The position numbers were made by a program, and so were the translations under genes. This document shows positions 35,361-43,823 of a DNA stretch of 64,000 nt, piece by piece. The DNA lies in assembly GCF_030369675.1 (NCBI RefSeq), contig NZ_CP128477.1, positions 3,924,501-3,988,500 of the forward strand, written 5' to 3'. This stretch comes from Peteryoungia algae. GTDB taxonomy: Bacteria; Pseudomonadota; Alphaproteobacteria; Rhizobiales; Rhizobiaceae. The notes beneath the pieces were generated by a model. It made no database searches, was not told the DNA's origin, and was given only the letters and a program-made list of their open reading frames with translations. How positions within the stretch are numbered: the stretch's first letter is position 1; each line of letters starts with the position of its first letter.

Positions 35361-35627
35361 ATGAATGAGGCAGACGCTCTCGACATCTTGCAGGCAGCAA
35401 TTTGGACGATCATCATCGCCTCGGGGCCGGCCGTTGCCGCCGGTATGATCGTCGGCGTGACGATCGCCCTGATCCAGGCGCTGACCCAGGTCCAGGAAAT
35501 GACCTTGACCTTCGTGCCGAAGATCCTCGCGATCATGATCACCATCGGCATATCCGCTCCCTTTGTCGGTGCGCAGATCAATCTCTTCACGACCCTCGTC
35601 TTTTCGCGAATACAGTCCGGCTTCTAG
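35361..35627 (+). CDS. fliQ: Flagellar export gate protein FliQ
   Basis: 88 residues with two membrane helices (about 13-38 and 52-75). FliQ is a small subunit of the FliPQR export gate. The pattern VGVTIALIQALTQVQEMTLTFVPKI is characteristic. It is the last gene of the flgE operon, 59 bases after flgD, with its ribosome site inside a hairpin. A new promoter element for flhA follows 20 bases after its stop. Confidence 0.94.
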   Translation: MNEADALDILQAAIWTIIIASGPAVAAGMIVGVTIALIQALTQVQEMTLTFVPKILAIMITIGISAPFVGAQINLFTTLVFSRIQSGF

Positions 35628-35647
35628 CGCTGACCGGTCTGACACCC

Positions 35648-35669
35648 TCGCGCAAGCTTCGACCGCTAT
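35648..35669 (+). promoter_or_regulatory. Shared flagellar promoter element upstream of flhA
   Basis: TCGCGCAAG, ten bases and TAT form a perfect copy, 61 bases ahead of the flhA start. It gives flhA-fliR and the small genes after it an independent promoter. Confidence 0.6.
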
Positions 35670-35729
35670 CTCTCGGAAGCAGACTGCCGGAAGCATGATC
35701 TTCCGGATGACTTCTCATGAAGAGATGGA

Positions 35730-37823
35730 ATGGACATGGCGCAACCACCTGCACTCGTAATCCCGAAGGTGAGCCCCAGCGGGCGTGACATCGGATTCGC
35801 GTTCGGGATCGTGATGATCCTGTGCATCCTCTTCCTGCCGATTCCACCATTCCTGATCGATGTCGGCCTCGCATTCTCGATCGCCTTGTCCGTCCTCATC
35901 CTGATGGTGTCGCTCTGGATCCAGCGACCGCTCGACTTCTCGTCCTTCCCGACCATCCTGCTGATTGCCACCATGATCCGCCTGTCGCTGAACATTGCGA
36001 CGACGCGCGTGATCCTGACCCACGGTCACGAGGGGCATGGGGCTGCTGGCGGCGTCATCGCAGGCTTCTCCACGCTCGTCATGGGTGGCGATTTCGTCAT
36101 CGGTCTGATCGTCTTCCTGATCCTGATCACGGTCAATTTCATCGTCATCACCAAGGGTGCGACGCGTATCGCCGAAGTCGGTGCCCGCTTCACCCTCGAC
36201 GCCATCCCCGGCAAGCAGATGTCGATCGACGCCGACCTGTCCGCAGGCATCATCGACGAGAAGGAAGCACAGCACAGACGTCGCGAACTGGAGCAGGAAA
36301 GCTCCTTCTTCGGTGCCATGGATGGTGCGTCGAAATTCGTCCGCGGCGATGCGATTGCCGGCCTTATCATCACCGCCATCAACGTCGCTGGCGGTATCAT
36401 CATCGGCTACTTCCGCCACGGCATGGAACTTGGCGAAGCAGCCGATGTCTTCGTCAAGCTCTCCGTCGGCGATGGTATCGTCTCCCAGGTCCCGGCACTG
36501 ATCGTTTCGCTCGCTGCCGGTCTTCTGGTCTCACGCGGCGGCACGCCGGGCTCGACCGACCAGGCCGTCGTCAATCAGCTGAGCGGCTACCCGCGCGCAT
36601 TGTTCGTCGCGGCTGCTCTCATGGGTGCGCTCGCGATTGTGCCGGGCCTGCCTCTGATCCCGTTCACCTTGCTTGGTGGTATCATGGCTTTCGGCGCCTG
36701 GTTCATTCCGCGCCAGCTCGAGGCCGAGAGCAAGCTGAAGCGCGAGGACGAGGAAAAGAAGGTCATCCAGAGCAAGGAAGCCGAGAAGGACTCGGTCAAG
36801 TCGGTCCTGAAGACCTCGGAAATCGAACTCGCACTTGGCAAGCTCGTCTCGACGCGTCTCCTCGGCGCCCACCAGGAACTCGCCTTCCGCGTCGGCAAGA
36901 TGCGCAAGAAGTTCGCCAGCCAGTACGGCTTCGTGGTGCCCGAGATCAAGGTCACCGACGATATCGCCATACCGGAGAAAGCCTACCAGATCCGCATTCA
37001 TGGCACGACGGTCGCCTCGAACAACCTGCGTGTCGGCGAAGTCCTCGTTGTCACCGGCTCCGGCCGCAAGCCGAAGGTTCCCGGTGACGAGATCCGCGAA
37101 CCCGCCTTCGGCATGCCGGCAGTTTCGGTGCTGGAGACCTTCACCGAGGAATTGAAGCGCGAAGGCTTCCATCCCATCGACAATGTTTCGGTCGTGTTGA
37201 CCCATGTCTCGGAAGTCATCCGGAACAACCTGCCGCAGCTTCTGTCCTACAAGGACGTCAAGGTGCTGATCGATCGCCTCGATCCCGAATACAAGAAGCT
37301 GGCGGACGAAATCTGCTCGTCGCACATGTCCTACTCGGGCCTGCAGGCGGTCCTGAAGCTGCTCTTGGCCGAACGTGTGTCGATCCGCAACCTGCACCTC
37401 ATTCTCGAAGCCGTCGCCGAACTCGCGCCGCATGTTCGCAAGACCGAGCAGATCGTCGAGCACGTCCGCGTCCGCATGGCCCAGCAGCTTTGCGGCGACC
37501 TGACCGACAACGGCGTCCTGCGTGTCCTCCGCCTGGGTTCGAAGTGGGACCTCGTCTTCCACCAGGCACTGAAGCGCGATGCCAAGGGTGAAATCGTCGA
37601 ATTCGACATCGATCCGCGCAGCCTCGAAGAGTTTTCCGAACAGGCGAGTCAGGTTATCCGTGAATTCATGGACCGCGGCCTGCCCTTCGTTCTTGTCACA
37701 TCGCCCGAAACGCGGTCCTATGTCCGCATGATCATCGAACGACTCTTTGCCACGCTGCCTGTTCTCTCCCATGTGGAACTGGCCAAGGGCATCGAGATCA
37801 AGATTTTGGGCTCCATTTCATGA
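35730..37823 (+). CDS. flhA: Flagellar export gate protein FlhA
   Basis: 697 residues. FlhA is the large export-gate component; its C-terminal domain forms the nonameric docking ring for chaperone-substrate complexes. Eight membrane helices lie in the first 330 residues, with the FHIPEP-type cytoplasmic loop ([23 protein letters not shown], about 150-172). The cytoplasmic domain runs to the end ([22 protein letters not shown] near 487). A start at 35736 (M-A-Q) would shorten it by two residues. Its stop overlaps fliR by four bases. Confidence 0.97.
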   Translation: MDMAQPPALVIPKVSPSGRDIGFAFGIVMILCILFLPIPPFLIDVGLAFSIALSVLILMVSLWIQRPLDFSSFPTILLIATMIRLSLNIATTRVILTHGHEGHGAAGGVIAGFSTLVMGGDFVIGLIVFLILITVNFIVITKGATRIAEVGARFTLDAIPGKQMSIDADLSAGIIDEKEAQHRRRELEQESSFFGAMDGASKFVRGDAIAGLIITAINVAGGIIIGYFRHGMELGEAADVFVKLSVGDGIVSQVPALIVSLAAGLLVSRGGTPGSTDQAVVNQLSGYPRALFVAAALMGALAIVPGLPLIPFTLLGGIMAFGAWFIPRQLEAESKLKREDEEKKVIQSKEAEKDSVKSVLKTSEIELALGKLVSTRLLGAHQELAFRVGKMRKKFASQYGFVVPEIKVTDDIAIPEKAYQIRIHGTTVASNNLRVGEVLVVTGSGRKPKVPGDEIREPAFGMPAVSVLETFTEELKREGFHPIDNVSVVLTHVSEVIRNNLPQLLSYKDVKVLIDRLDPEYKKLADEICSSHMSYSGLQAVLKLLLAERVSIRNLHLILEAVAELAPHVRKTEQIVEHVRVRMAQQLCGDLTDNGVLRVLRLGSKWDLVFHQALKRDAKGEIVEFDIDPRSLEEFSEQASQVIREFMDRGLPFVLVTSPETRSYVRMIIERLFATLPVLSHVELAKGIEIKILGSIS

Positions 37824-38569
37824 TTTCTGACCCGCAGGGGACTGTGCTGGTACTGTTTGCGATCTTCTGTCGCATCGGCTCCTGCATCATGACCCTGCCG
37901 GGCTTCTCTTCAGCCCGCATCTCAATGACGGTGCGGTTCTTCCTGGCATTCGCGGTCTCCATGGCAATGACGTCATTGCTGTTCGACGCGCTTTACCCCC
38001 GCGTCTCCGTTGGCGGAGCCACACTCGTCGGCGTCATCGTCGCCGAAATTCTGATCGGCATGATGTATGGTCTGGTCCCGCGCCTCTACGTGCTCGGGTT
38101 GCAGTTCACGGGCTCTGTCGTGTCCATGGCGATCGGCCTCAACACGCCTGGCGCCACCGACATCCTCGAAGACACGTCCGAGAACCAGATGACCAACCTG
38201 ATTTCCTTCGGCGGTCTGCTGCTGCTCTTCATGATGGATTTCCATCATGTCGTATTCCGGGCACTGGTCGATTCCTACACCGTGATGCCTCTGGGCGGCA
38301 TGCCGGACAGCCAGAAGATGCTGATCACGCTGACCGACACCCTGTCCCAGACCTTCATGCTGATGCTGCGACTGGCGAGCCCCTTCATGATCTTCGGACT
38401 GATGTTCAACGTCGCCGTTGGTCTGGTGAACAAGCTCGCGCCGCAAGTGCCGGTCTTCTACATCTCCACGCCCTACCTTCTCCTGGGTGGTCTCCTGCTG
38501 GTCTATTTCACCATCGCGGCCATGGTCATGCAGTTTGCCCAGAATTTCCCGATGATCTTCAACTTCTGA
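37820..38569 (+). CDS. fliR: Flagellar export gate protein FliR
   Basis: 249 residues with six membrane helices. FliR completes the FliPQR gate. Visible marks are the early [19 protein letters not shown] segment (12-30) and the central [25 protein letters not shown] stretch. It overlaps flhA by four bases and is followed 10 bases later by a small coiled-coil gene. Confidence 0.95.
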   Translation: MISDPQGTVLVLFAIFCRIGSCIMTLPGFSSARISMTVRFFLAFAVSMAMTSLLFDALYPRVSVGGATLVGVIVAEILIGMMYGLVPRLYVLGLQFTGSVVSMAIGLNTPGATDILEDTSENQMTNLISFGGLLLLFMMDFHHVVFRALVDSYTVMPLGGMPDSQKMLITLTDTLSQTFMLMLRLASPFMIFGLMFNVAVGLVNKLAPQVPVFYISTPYLLLGGLLLVYFTIAAMVMQFAQNFPMIFNF

Positions 38570-38579
38570 GGAGGGCGCC

Positions 38580-38990
38580 TTGGGACCGAACAAGAAATCC
38601 GACAAGCTGAAGCGCCTCGTGGCAGTGCAGCGGCATATGGAGCGCATGGCAGAAAGTGATCTCGGCATCACCGCCCAGCGCATCGAGGAAAATGCGCGGT
38701 CGATGGACACCGTGATGGACGCGATCGGCTCTCTTGAGCCGCTGCACAGGCTCTTCGCGCAGAATTATGCCGATCGCTTCGATCGCTTGTCCAACACGGA
38801 CAAGCAGTTGCACGGTCTCCAGCAGGTTCAGGAAATGAAGCTCATGCGCGAGCGCGCCAAGGGCGACCGTCTAGAGGAAAACATGAAGGATGCGCGCGAT
38901 CACGAGGAACGGCAGCGGGACGATGACGCGATCTACGACCTGATCGATCTGCAATTTGCCACACCAGCCTCCAGCAAGCTTCAGGAGTGA
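38580..38990 (+). CDS. Small coiled-coil protein, FliJ-like candidate
   Basis: 136 residues from a TTG start that has GAGGAGGG six bases upstream. It is hydrophilic and almost wholly helical: charged heptads run from about residue 8 to 118 (LKRLVAVQRHMERMAE, LQQVQEMKLMRERAK, DARDHEERQRDD). FliJ, the export-complex stalk, is a 140-residue antiparallel coiled coil, and no fliJ is otherwise seen here. Size, fold and place (between fliR and flgJ) fit, but the sequence alone is not decisive; I rate FliJ as the best guess. Confidence 0.6.
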   Translation: MGPNKKSDKLKRLVAVQRHMERMAESDLGITAQRIEENARSMDTVMDAIGSLEPLHRLFAQNYADRFDRLSNTDKQLHGLQQVQEMKLMRERAKGDRLEENMKDARDHEERQRDDDAIYDLIDLQFATPASSKLQE

Positions 38991-39023
38991 TAGTCGCCTC
39001 GAACCGAAAACGAGGATATCACC

Positions 39024-39578
39024 TTGGCCATATCTCCTCCGAGCGATCTGGTGCTGGACGTGGTCCGCGCCGCTGACCCGGCGCAAGTCGCAGCCGCCCA
39101 GGAACAGTTGAAGACCAACCGTGCAAACTTCATGGCGACCAGTCTCGCCGAGAAGGGCGCGGGCTTTGGCGCTACCGTCGATATCCTGAACCGGACCACC
39201 AATGCCGCGCGGACCGAGGCAATGGCCGAGAAGACGGAAGACGTCGGCAAGCCACCGAAGATCTATCGCGATTTCGAGGCCGTCTACCTGACCAACTTCG
39301 TCCAGAGCATGCTTCCGGACGAGAGTGAGGAAGTCTACGGCAAGGGCAATTCCGGCGAGATGTGGAAGAGCATGATGGCCGAGCAGCTGGGCTCGACCAT
39401 CGCCAATGCCGGCGGCGTCGGCATCGCACAGCAGATGTATGACGAGGCACTCCAGCGCGTGCGCGGACAGGAGGGCGTCAACGCCGCGACCGATGAAACG
39501 GACCGCGGGCTGGCCATGAGCTGGGTAACGGATCTCGAGCGTCGCACCCTGGGTGCAGGCGCTGACACCAAAAACTGA
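39024..39578 (+). CDS. flgJ: Rod-cap protein FlgJ, rod-binding domain only
   Basis: 184 residues from a TTG start (CGAGGA upstream). The rod-binding domain lies at about 75-140 (DFEAVYLTNFVQSMLP, then MWKSMMAEQLGSTIANAGGVGIA). The C-terminal muramidase domain found in enteric FlgJ (313 residues) is absent. The wall-cutting function is probably supplied by the lytic transglycosylase encoded after fliK. Acts in the periplasm at the rod tip. Confidence 0.88.
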   Translation: MAISPPSDLVLDVVRAADPAQVAAAQEQLKTNRANFMATSLAEKGAGFGATVDILNRTTNAARTEAMAEKTEDVGKPPKIYRDFEAVYLTNFVQSMLPDESEEVYGKGNSGEMWKSMMAEQLGSTIANAGGVGIAQQMYDEALQRVRGQEGVNAATDETDRGLAMSWVTDLERRTLGAGADTKN

Positions 39579-39607
39579 TCGAATTTCGAAAGACAGGGCA
39601 GGATTTC

Positions 39608-39973
39608 ATGGAAGTTGTTTCGAGCGAATACCGCGTGAAGACGGTGCTGAGCCGCCTGGAGCGCATCATCGACAATGAGAACGAGCGGATCGGCAAGGAT
39701 CCGGAATTCGATTTCAAGGTCTCGAACGCGCACAAGAGCCGGTGCCTCTATGAGCTCACCATGCTCTTCCGTGATACGGATCCGCGCGAATTCGCCGTCA
39801 ATTACGTCGAGCAGCTCCATGTCCTCAAGGAAAAGCTCGCACTCAACGCCCGTCGAGTTGAGGCCCATCTTTCGGCAGTCCGCGCCGTCGCCGATCTCTT
39901 GAAGAATGCGGTTCGCGATGCCGATGGTGACGGCACCTATTCTCAGGAACAGTTCCAGTTCAGCGAGTTCTGA
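39608..39973 (+). CDS. FlgN-like export chaperone candidate
   Basis: 121 residues, soluble and helical. The first helix RVKTVLSRLERIIDNENERI (residues 9-28) and the later LKEKLALNARRVEAHLSAVRAVADLLKNAVRDADGDGTYS have the pattern I associate with alphaproteobacterial FlgN proteins, where an NARR-type helix is followed by a short tail with a TY motif. FlgN escorts FlgK and FlgL to the export gate. The gene shares one base with the next one. No other chaperone gene is visible, so the role is inferred. Confidence 0.55.
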   Translation: MEVVSSEYRVKTVLSRLERIIDNENERIGKDPEFDFKVSNAHKSRCLYELTMLFRDTDPREFAVNYVEQLHVLKEKLALNARRVEAHLSAVRAVADLLKNAVRDADGDGTYSQEQFQFSEF

Positions 39974-40512
39974 TGGGCAAGATACTCGGAATCGGCCTTT
40001 GGGTCTGCATCGTCACGCTGGGAGCCGTCTATGGCTCGATCTACCTGGCGACAGCCCCGGCCGGCCCGAGCGAGGAAGACGCCAAGAAGGCGGCGCTGGA
40101 ATTGATCCGGGGCGAGCCGATCACCATCCCCGTCATCGGGGGCGGTGATGTCACCGGCTACTTCCTCACCCGCATTTCCTTCATGATGGACAAGGAAAAG
40201 GTCAAGGGCCAGACCTTGCCCACGACCGAACTGATGACCGACCAGCTGTTCACATTGCTCGTCGGCAACAAGATGGTCGACATCGGCAATGTCTCGAGCT
40301 TCGACGTCAACGACTTCCGCGAGAAGATCAAGACGGAGATGAATGCACGCCTCGGTGAAGGCATGGTCGATCAGGTCCTCATCGAGCAGCTCGATTACGT
40401 CTCCAAGGAAGCGGCCCGCAAGTCGGCAGACGGTGGCTCCAGGCCGATGGAGACGACGACCGTGGTCGAGGGCGAAAAGCTTGACGAGCAGCCGGCATCT
40501 TCCGGCCACTGA
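39973..40512 (+). CDS. Second FliL-like membrane protein
   Basis: 179 residues: a very short cytoplasmic start, one membrane helix (about 4-26), then a periplasmic domain. The C-terminal part FREKIKTEMNARLGEGMVDQVLIEQLDYVSK follows the FliL pattern (lysine-rich helix, N-x-x-LG, then a strand), as does the strand GYFLTRISFMMD. It is not the classical FliL, which is encoded at 17429. It starts on the last base of the previous stop codon (TGATG) and ends the flhA operon. A role at the stator is inferred. Confidence 0.6.
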   Translation: MGKILGIGLWVCIVTLGAVYGSIYLATAPAGPSEEDAKKAALELIRGEPITIPVIGGGDVTGYFLTRISFMMDKEKVKGQTLPTTELMTDQLFTLLVGNKMVDIGNVSSFDVNDFREKIKTEMNARLGEGMVDQVLIEQLDYVSKEAARKSADGGSRPMETTTVVEGEKLDEQPASSGH

Positions 40513-40650
40513 CGGTCCTGATCGGGGCCAGCCAGCTGGTCGTGCTGGTTAACATTGGACTGACGCGAAGCCGATAATTTCGCTATCGTTCTTCACCTGG
40601 ATTTCAGTTCTGATCGCTAGTGTCCGGTGGATCGATCCTCGGGACATGTC

Positions 40651-41472
40651 ATGCCAGCTTCTTCATCGTCAGCCTATAAACAATCGGCGGAAACCTTGCT
40701 CGCCGCCGATGAGCCGGTGGTTCCCGTTCTGCCGGTTCTCGGCATGCCGGTGCACGATCTCGGCTGGAATCAGGCCCTGGCACTTATCGAGCAGAAGCTG
40801 ACTTCGCAGCAGGGGTTCACGCACATCGCATTCCTCAATGCGAACAATGCCAATGTCATGGTGCGGGACCCTGAATATCGCGAGGTTCTGGGGCGTTGCC
40901 TTGTTCTGCCCGATGGCATCGGCGTGGATATTGCTGCGCACTTCATCCATGGCGGTCGCTTCAGGGCCAATCTCAACGGCACCGATTTCGTTCCGGCATC
41001 CCTGACCTTCATCGCAAAACCGCTGCGTATCGGTTTGCTTGGCGCGACGTCGCAGGTGCTGCAGGCCGCTGCGGTCAATTTCCGCAAGCATACGCCGTGG
41101 CACGAGTTCATCGAGATTTCGGACGGCTATTTCGACCGCGCCGATCCGGCGCTGATCCTGAAGCGCATCGAGATGGCCCGTATCGACCTGCTGCTGGTTG
41201 CCATGGGAACACCCTTGCAGGAAAAATGGGTCGACAGACATCTCACCGCAGACCATGCGCGTGTCGTGATCAGCGTCGGCGCCTTGCTCGATTTCGTTTC
41301 CGGCCGAGTGACGCGGGCCCCGGGCTGGGTCCGCCACCTGCGCTTGGAATGGCTTTACCGTCTGTGGCTTGAACCCAACCGCCTCTGGCGGCGCTACATC
41401 CTCGGCATTCCCGTCTTCCTCGGTCATGTCCTGAGCCACAGGCTGCGCCAGCCGCCGGCACCGCTCGGCTGA
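40651..41472 (+). CDS. WecB/TagA/CpsF family glycosyltransferase
   Basis: 273 residues from the ATG at 40651; a GTG at 40627 would add eight. Family marks are FLNANNANVMVRDPEYREVL (about residues 50-70), LPDGIGVDI (83-91), LNGTDF, LGATSQV and the LVAMGTPLQEKWVDRHL block, plus a C-terminal amphipathic helix rich in Arg and Trp that anchors such enzymes to the membrane. They transfer N-acetylmannosaminuronate, N-acetylmannosamine or glucose-type residues to lipid-linked sugars in surface polysaccharide synthesis. It stands alone between the flagellar cluster and folD; the sugar is unknown. Confidence 0.88.
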   Translation: MPASSSSAYKQSAETLLAADEPVVPVLPVLGMPVHDLGWNQALALIEQKLTSQQGFTHIAFLNANNANVMVRDPEYREVLGRCLVLPDGIGVDIAAHFIHGGRFRANLNGTDFVPASLTFIAKPLRIGLLGATSQVLQAAAVNFRKHTPWHEFIEISDGYFDRADPALILKRIEMARIDLLLVAMGTPLQEKWVDRHLTADHARVVISVGALLDFVSGRVTRAPGWVRHLRLEWLYRLWLEPNRLWRRYILGIPVFLGHVLSHRLRQPPAPLG

Positions 41473-41510
41473 CCAAAACCGGCAGGTCCTGCCTTGCAAT
41501 ATGCCGCAAT

Positions 41511-41539
41511 TTGACAGCATAGGACGGGGACAGGCAAAT
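41511..41539 (+). promoter_or_regulatory. Sigma-70-type promoter of folD
   Basis: TTGACA (41511-41516), 17 bases and GCAAAT (41534-41539) lie 56 bases ahead of the proposed folD start. Confidence 0.5.
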
Positions 41540-41595
41540 GGTGCCCCTGCGTTGGCGCTAGCTTGCTGCCAGTTGAAGACGGGGATTTGAGCACA

Positions 41596-42495
41596 GTGAC
41601 CACGGTAATCGATGGAAAGGCAGCCGCCGCTTCGGTGATCGAAGCGGTAACCTCAGCGGCAAGCGGGCTGGAGACCTCCGGTCACCGCAAGCCCGGTCTC
41701 GCGGTCGTCATTGTCGGCAATGATCCGGCAAGCCACGCCTATGTCGGCGCGAAAAGTCGAATGGCCAAGCAGTGCGGCTTCAATTCGATCCAGCACACGC
41801 TTCCCGAAGATACGGCGCAGCAAGACCTGATGGCACTGGTCGCATCGCTCAACGCCGATGCCGAGATCGATGGCATCCTGGTGCAACTGCCGCTTCCCAA
41901 GCATTTGGATAGCGAACAGGTCATCCAGTCGATTTTACCGGAAAAGGATGTCGATGGTCTGCACATCGTCAATGCCGGCAAGCTCGCAACCGGCGACCTG
42001 AAGACCGGTCTTCTTTCCTGCACTCCAGCCGGTGCCATGATCCTGGTGCGCCAGATCCATGGCAAGGATCTGTCGGGCCTGAATGCGCTGGTCATCGGTC
42101 GCTCCAACCTCTTCGGCAAGCCGATGGCGCAGCTTCTGCTCAATGCCAATGCGACTGTCACCATCGGCCACTCGCGAAGCCGGGATCTGCCCGAACTCGC
42201 CCGCCAAGCCGACATCCTCGTCGCAGCCGTCGGCCGTGCCGAAATGGTGAAGGCCGATTGGCTGAAGCCTGGCGCCACCGTCATCGATGTCGGCATCAAC
42301 CGGGTGGCGGCTCCCGAAAAGGGCGAGGGCAAGTTCAAGCTGGTCGGCGACGTCGCCTTTGCCGAATGCAAACCGGTTGCCAAGGCGATCTCGCCGGTTC
42401 CAGGTGGCGTCGGCCCAATGACCATCGCCATGCTGATGGCCAACACCGTGATCGCCGCGCATCGTCGGGCCGGTGTCGCAGCGCCCAGCTTCTGA
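41596..42495 (+). CDS. folD: Bifunctional methylenetetrahydrofolate dehydrogenase/cyclohydrolase FolD
   Basis: 299 residues from the GTG at 41596 (ACGGGGAT upstream). FolD converts 5,10-methylene-THF to 10-formyl-THF in two steps in the cytoplasm. Marks are the catalytic [13 protein letters not shown] (Tyr and Lys), [18 protein letters not shown], the nucleotide loop [17 protein letters not shown] and the closing [15 protein letters not shown]. In-frame TTG codons further upstream would give a longer product with no family support. Convergent with aglR, 23 bases away. Confidence 0.95.
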   Translation: MTTVIDGKAAAASVIEAVTSAASGLETSGHRKPGLAVVIVGNDPASHAYVGAKSRMAKQCGFNSIQHTLPEDTAQQDLMALVASLNADAEIDGILVQLPLPKHLDSEQVIQSILPEKDVDGLHIVNAGKLATGDLKTGLLSCTPAGAMILVRQIHGKDLSGLNALVIGRSNLFGKPMAQLLLNANATVTIGHSRSRDLPELARQADILVAAVGRAEMVKADWLKPGATVIDVGINRVAAPEKGEGKFKLVGDVAFAECKPVAKAISPVPGGVGPMTIAMLMANTVIAAHRRAGVAAPSF

Positions 42496-42518
42496 TAGAG
42501 CGTCTGACGCGGAACCGG

Positions 42519-43544
42519 TCAGGCAGGCACTGGCCCTGTCGAAGCCCGCACCACCAGTTCCACCTTCCATAATTCCTGTGCGGGGGGCGCGGGTTCGCTC
42601 TGCTGGATCATCGCGATAAGGCGTTCGCCCACCCGCAGCCCCGCTGCGCGCAGCGATGAGCGGGTCGTCGTCAGCGGGGTCGAGAAATTTTCCGGCTTCA
42701 GCAGTGGCAATTCGTCGTCATGTGCGATCAGCGAGATGTCGGTGCCAAGCTTCAGCCCCAACTCGTTCATCGCCCTGACGGCGCCGAGCGCCAGCACGGT
42801 ACTGGCACACAGAACTGCGGTCGGCCGGGCCGGGCCGGCCAGGATCTCCTTCATGCCGCGATAGCCTTGCTCGTCGCTCATGAAACTGTGTCGCGTATGG
42901 CGCGGATCGAGGATCAGCCCCCTTTCGGCAAGTGCCTTCTCTGCCCCGTGCCGGCGCCGACAGGCAAAATCGAGATCTGCCTGACCGTTCAGCAGTGCCA
43001 CCCGCGTGTGGCCGAGCTGCAGGAGAAAGCGCGTGGCATCGTAGAAGGCGCCTTCATTGTCGACGTCCAGGAAGGGATAGTCGAGGTCGAGCCCAAAGGA
43101 GCGGCCATGCACGATGAAGGGCAGGGAGAGCGACTTGGCCATGGCGATCCGGGGATCCCTCTCCCGGATATAGGCGAGATAATAACCATCGACACTGCCG
43201 CTCGCCACCAGCCAGCGGATGGCCTGCTCCTCGTCTTCGGCCCGCGACGGCATGATGACGAAATGGAAGTCATGTTCGATCGAAGCCTCGGCGAGACCGC
43301 TCTGGAATTCGGCAAAATGCATGTCTGAGCTGTGGTCGGGGGAAATCGGCATGATCAGTCCGATGGATCCGGCCTTGCCGGTCGCAAGCCTTTGGGCGGC
43401 GCGGTTCGGCCGATAGCCGGTTTCCTTCGCTGCCTTCAACACCCGTTGCCGTGTGTCCTCGTTGACCTCGGGATAGCCGTTGAGTGCGCGGCTGATCGTC
43501 GTCTGCGACAGCCCGAGCATCTGGGACAGTTCTTTCAGATTCAC
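42519..43544 (-). CDS. aglR: LacI-type regulator AglR of the alpha-glucoside operon
   Basis: 341 residues from the GTG at 43544, where the LacI helix-turn-helix begins at once (VNLKELSQMLGLSQTTISRALNGYPEVNEDTR) and GGAGAGGA lies upstream. A longer frame to 43634 adds residues unlike the family. The rest is a periplasmic-binding-protein-like sensor domain. It is divergent from aglE, and two near-palindromic CAAAGCGCTT(T/C)G sites in the gap are likely its operators. In S. meliloti AglR is taken to repress the agl operon, with an alpha-glucoside inducer. Confidence 0.9.
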   Translation of the reverse strand: MNLKELSQMLGLSQTTISRALNGYPEVNEDTRQRVLKAAKETGYRPNRAAQRLATGKAGSIGLIMPISPDHSSDMHFAEFQSGLAEASIEHDFHFVIMPSRAEDEEQAIRWLVASGSVDGYYLAYIRERDPRIAMAKSLSLPFIVHGRSFGLDLDYPFLDVDNEGAFYDATRFLLQLGHTRVALLNGQADLDFACRRRHGAEKALAERGLILDPRHTRHSFMSDEQGYRGMKEILAGPARPTAVLCASTVLALGAVRAMNELGLKLGTDISLIAHDDELPLLKPENFSTPLTTTRSSLRAAGLRVGERLIAMIQQSEPAPPAQELWKVELVVRASTGPVPA

Positions 43545-43592
43545 TGCGGATTTCCTCTCCTCACCCGGGCGAAAACCTCCTCCGTCTTCGAC

Positions 43593-43604
43593 CAAAGCGC
43601 TTCG
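43593..43604. promoter_or_regulatory. Probable AglR operator near aglR
   Basis: CAAAGCGCTTCG matches the perfect palindrome of the second site except at one base. It lies about 50 bases ahead of the aglR start, which suggests autoregulation. Confidence 0.6.
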
Positions 43605-43716
43605 AATATGGCGCAGAGGCTGGCCTTGCGACAAGCGAAATCTGAACGCCGATGAGGCATTTGCCTCAGAGCGGGCGGCCTTGTGCGTCTAATTGCGGCA
43701 ACTCCCCAAAAGCCCC

Positions 43717-43745
43717 TTGACTCCCGATAGAACCCAATGTGATGA
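43717..43745 (+). promoter_or_regulatory. Probable aglE promoter
   Basis: TTGACT (43717-43722), 17 bases and a poor minus-ten TGATGA (43740-43745) sit just before the operator at 43755. The minus-ten is weak, so exact position is uncertain. Confidence 0.4.
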
Positions 43746-43754
43746 AATAGGGGC

Positions 43755-43766
43755 CAAAGCGCTTTG
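43755..43766. promoter_or_regulatory. Probable AglR operator in front of aglE
   Basis: CAAAGCGCTTTG is a perfect 12-base palindrome with the central CG typical of LacI-family sites. It lies 57 bases ahead of the aglE start, placed to overlap the start of transcription. Confidence 0.65.
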
Positions 43767-43823
43767 AGGATCATGCGCTGATCAGGGACGATTGGCCGTC
43801 CGATGTGATGGGAGGTAAATCAC

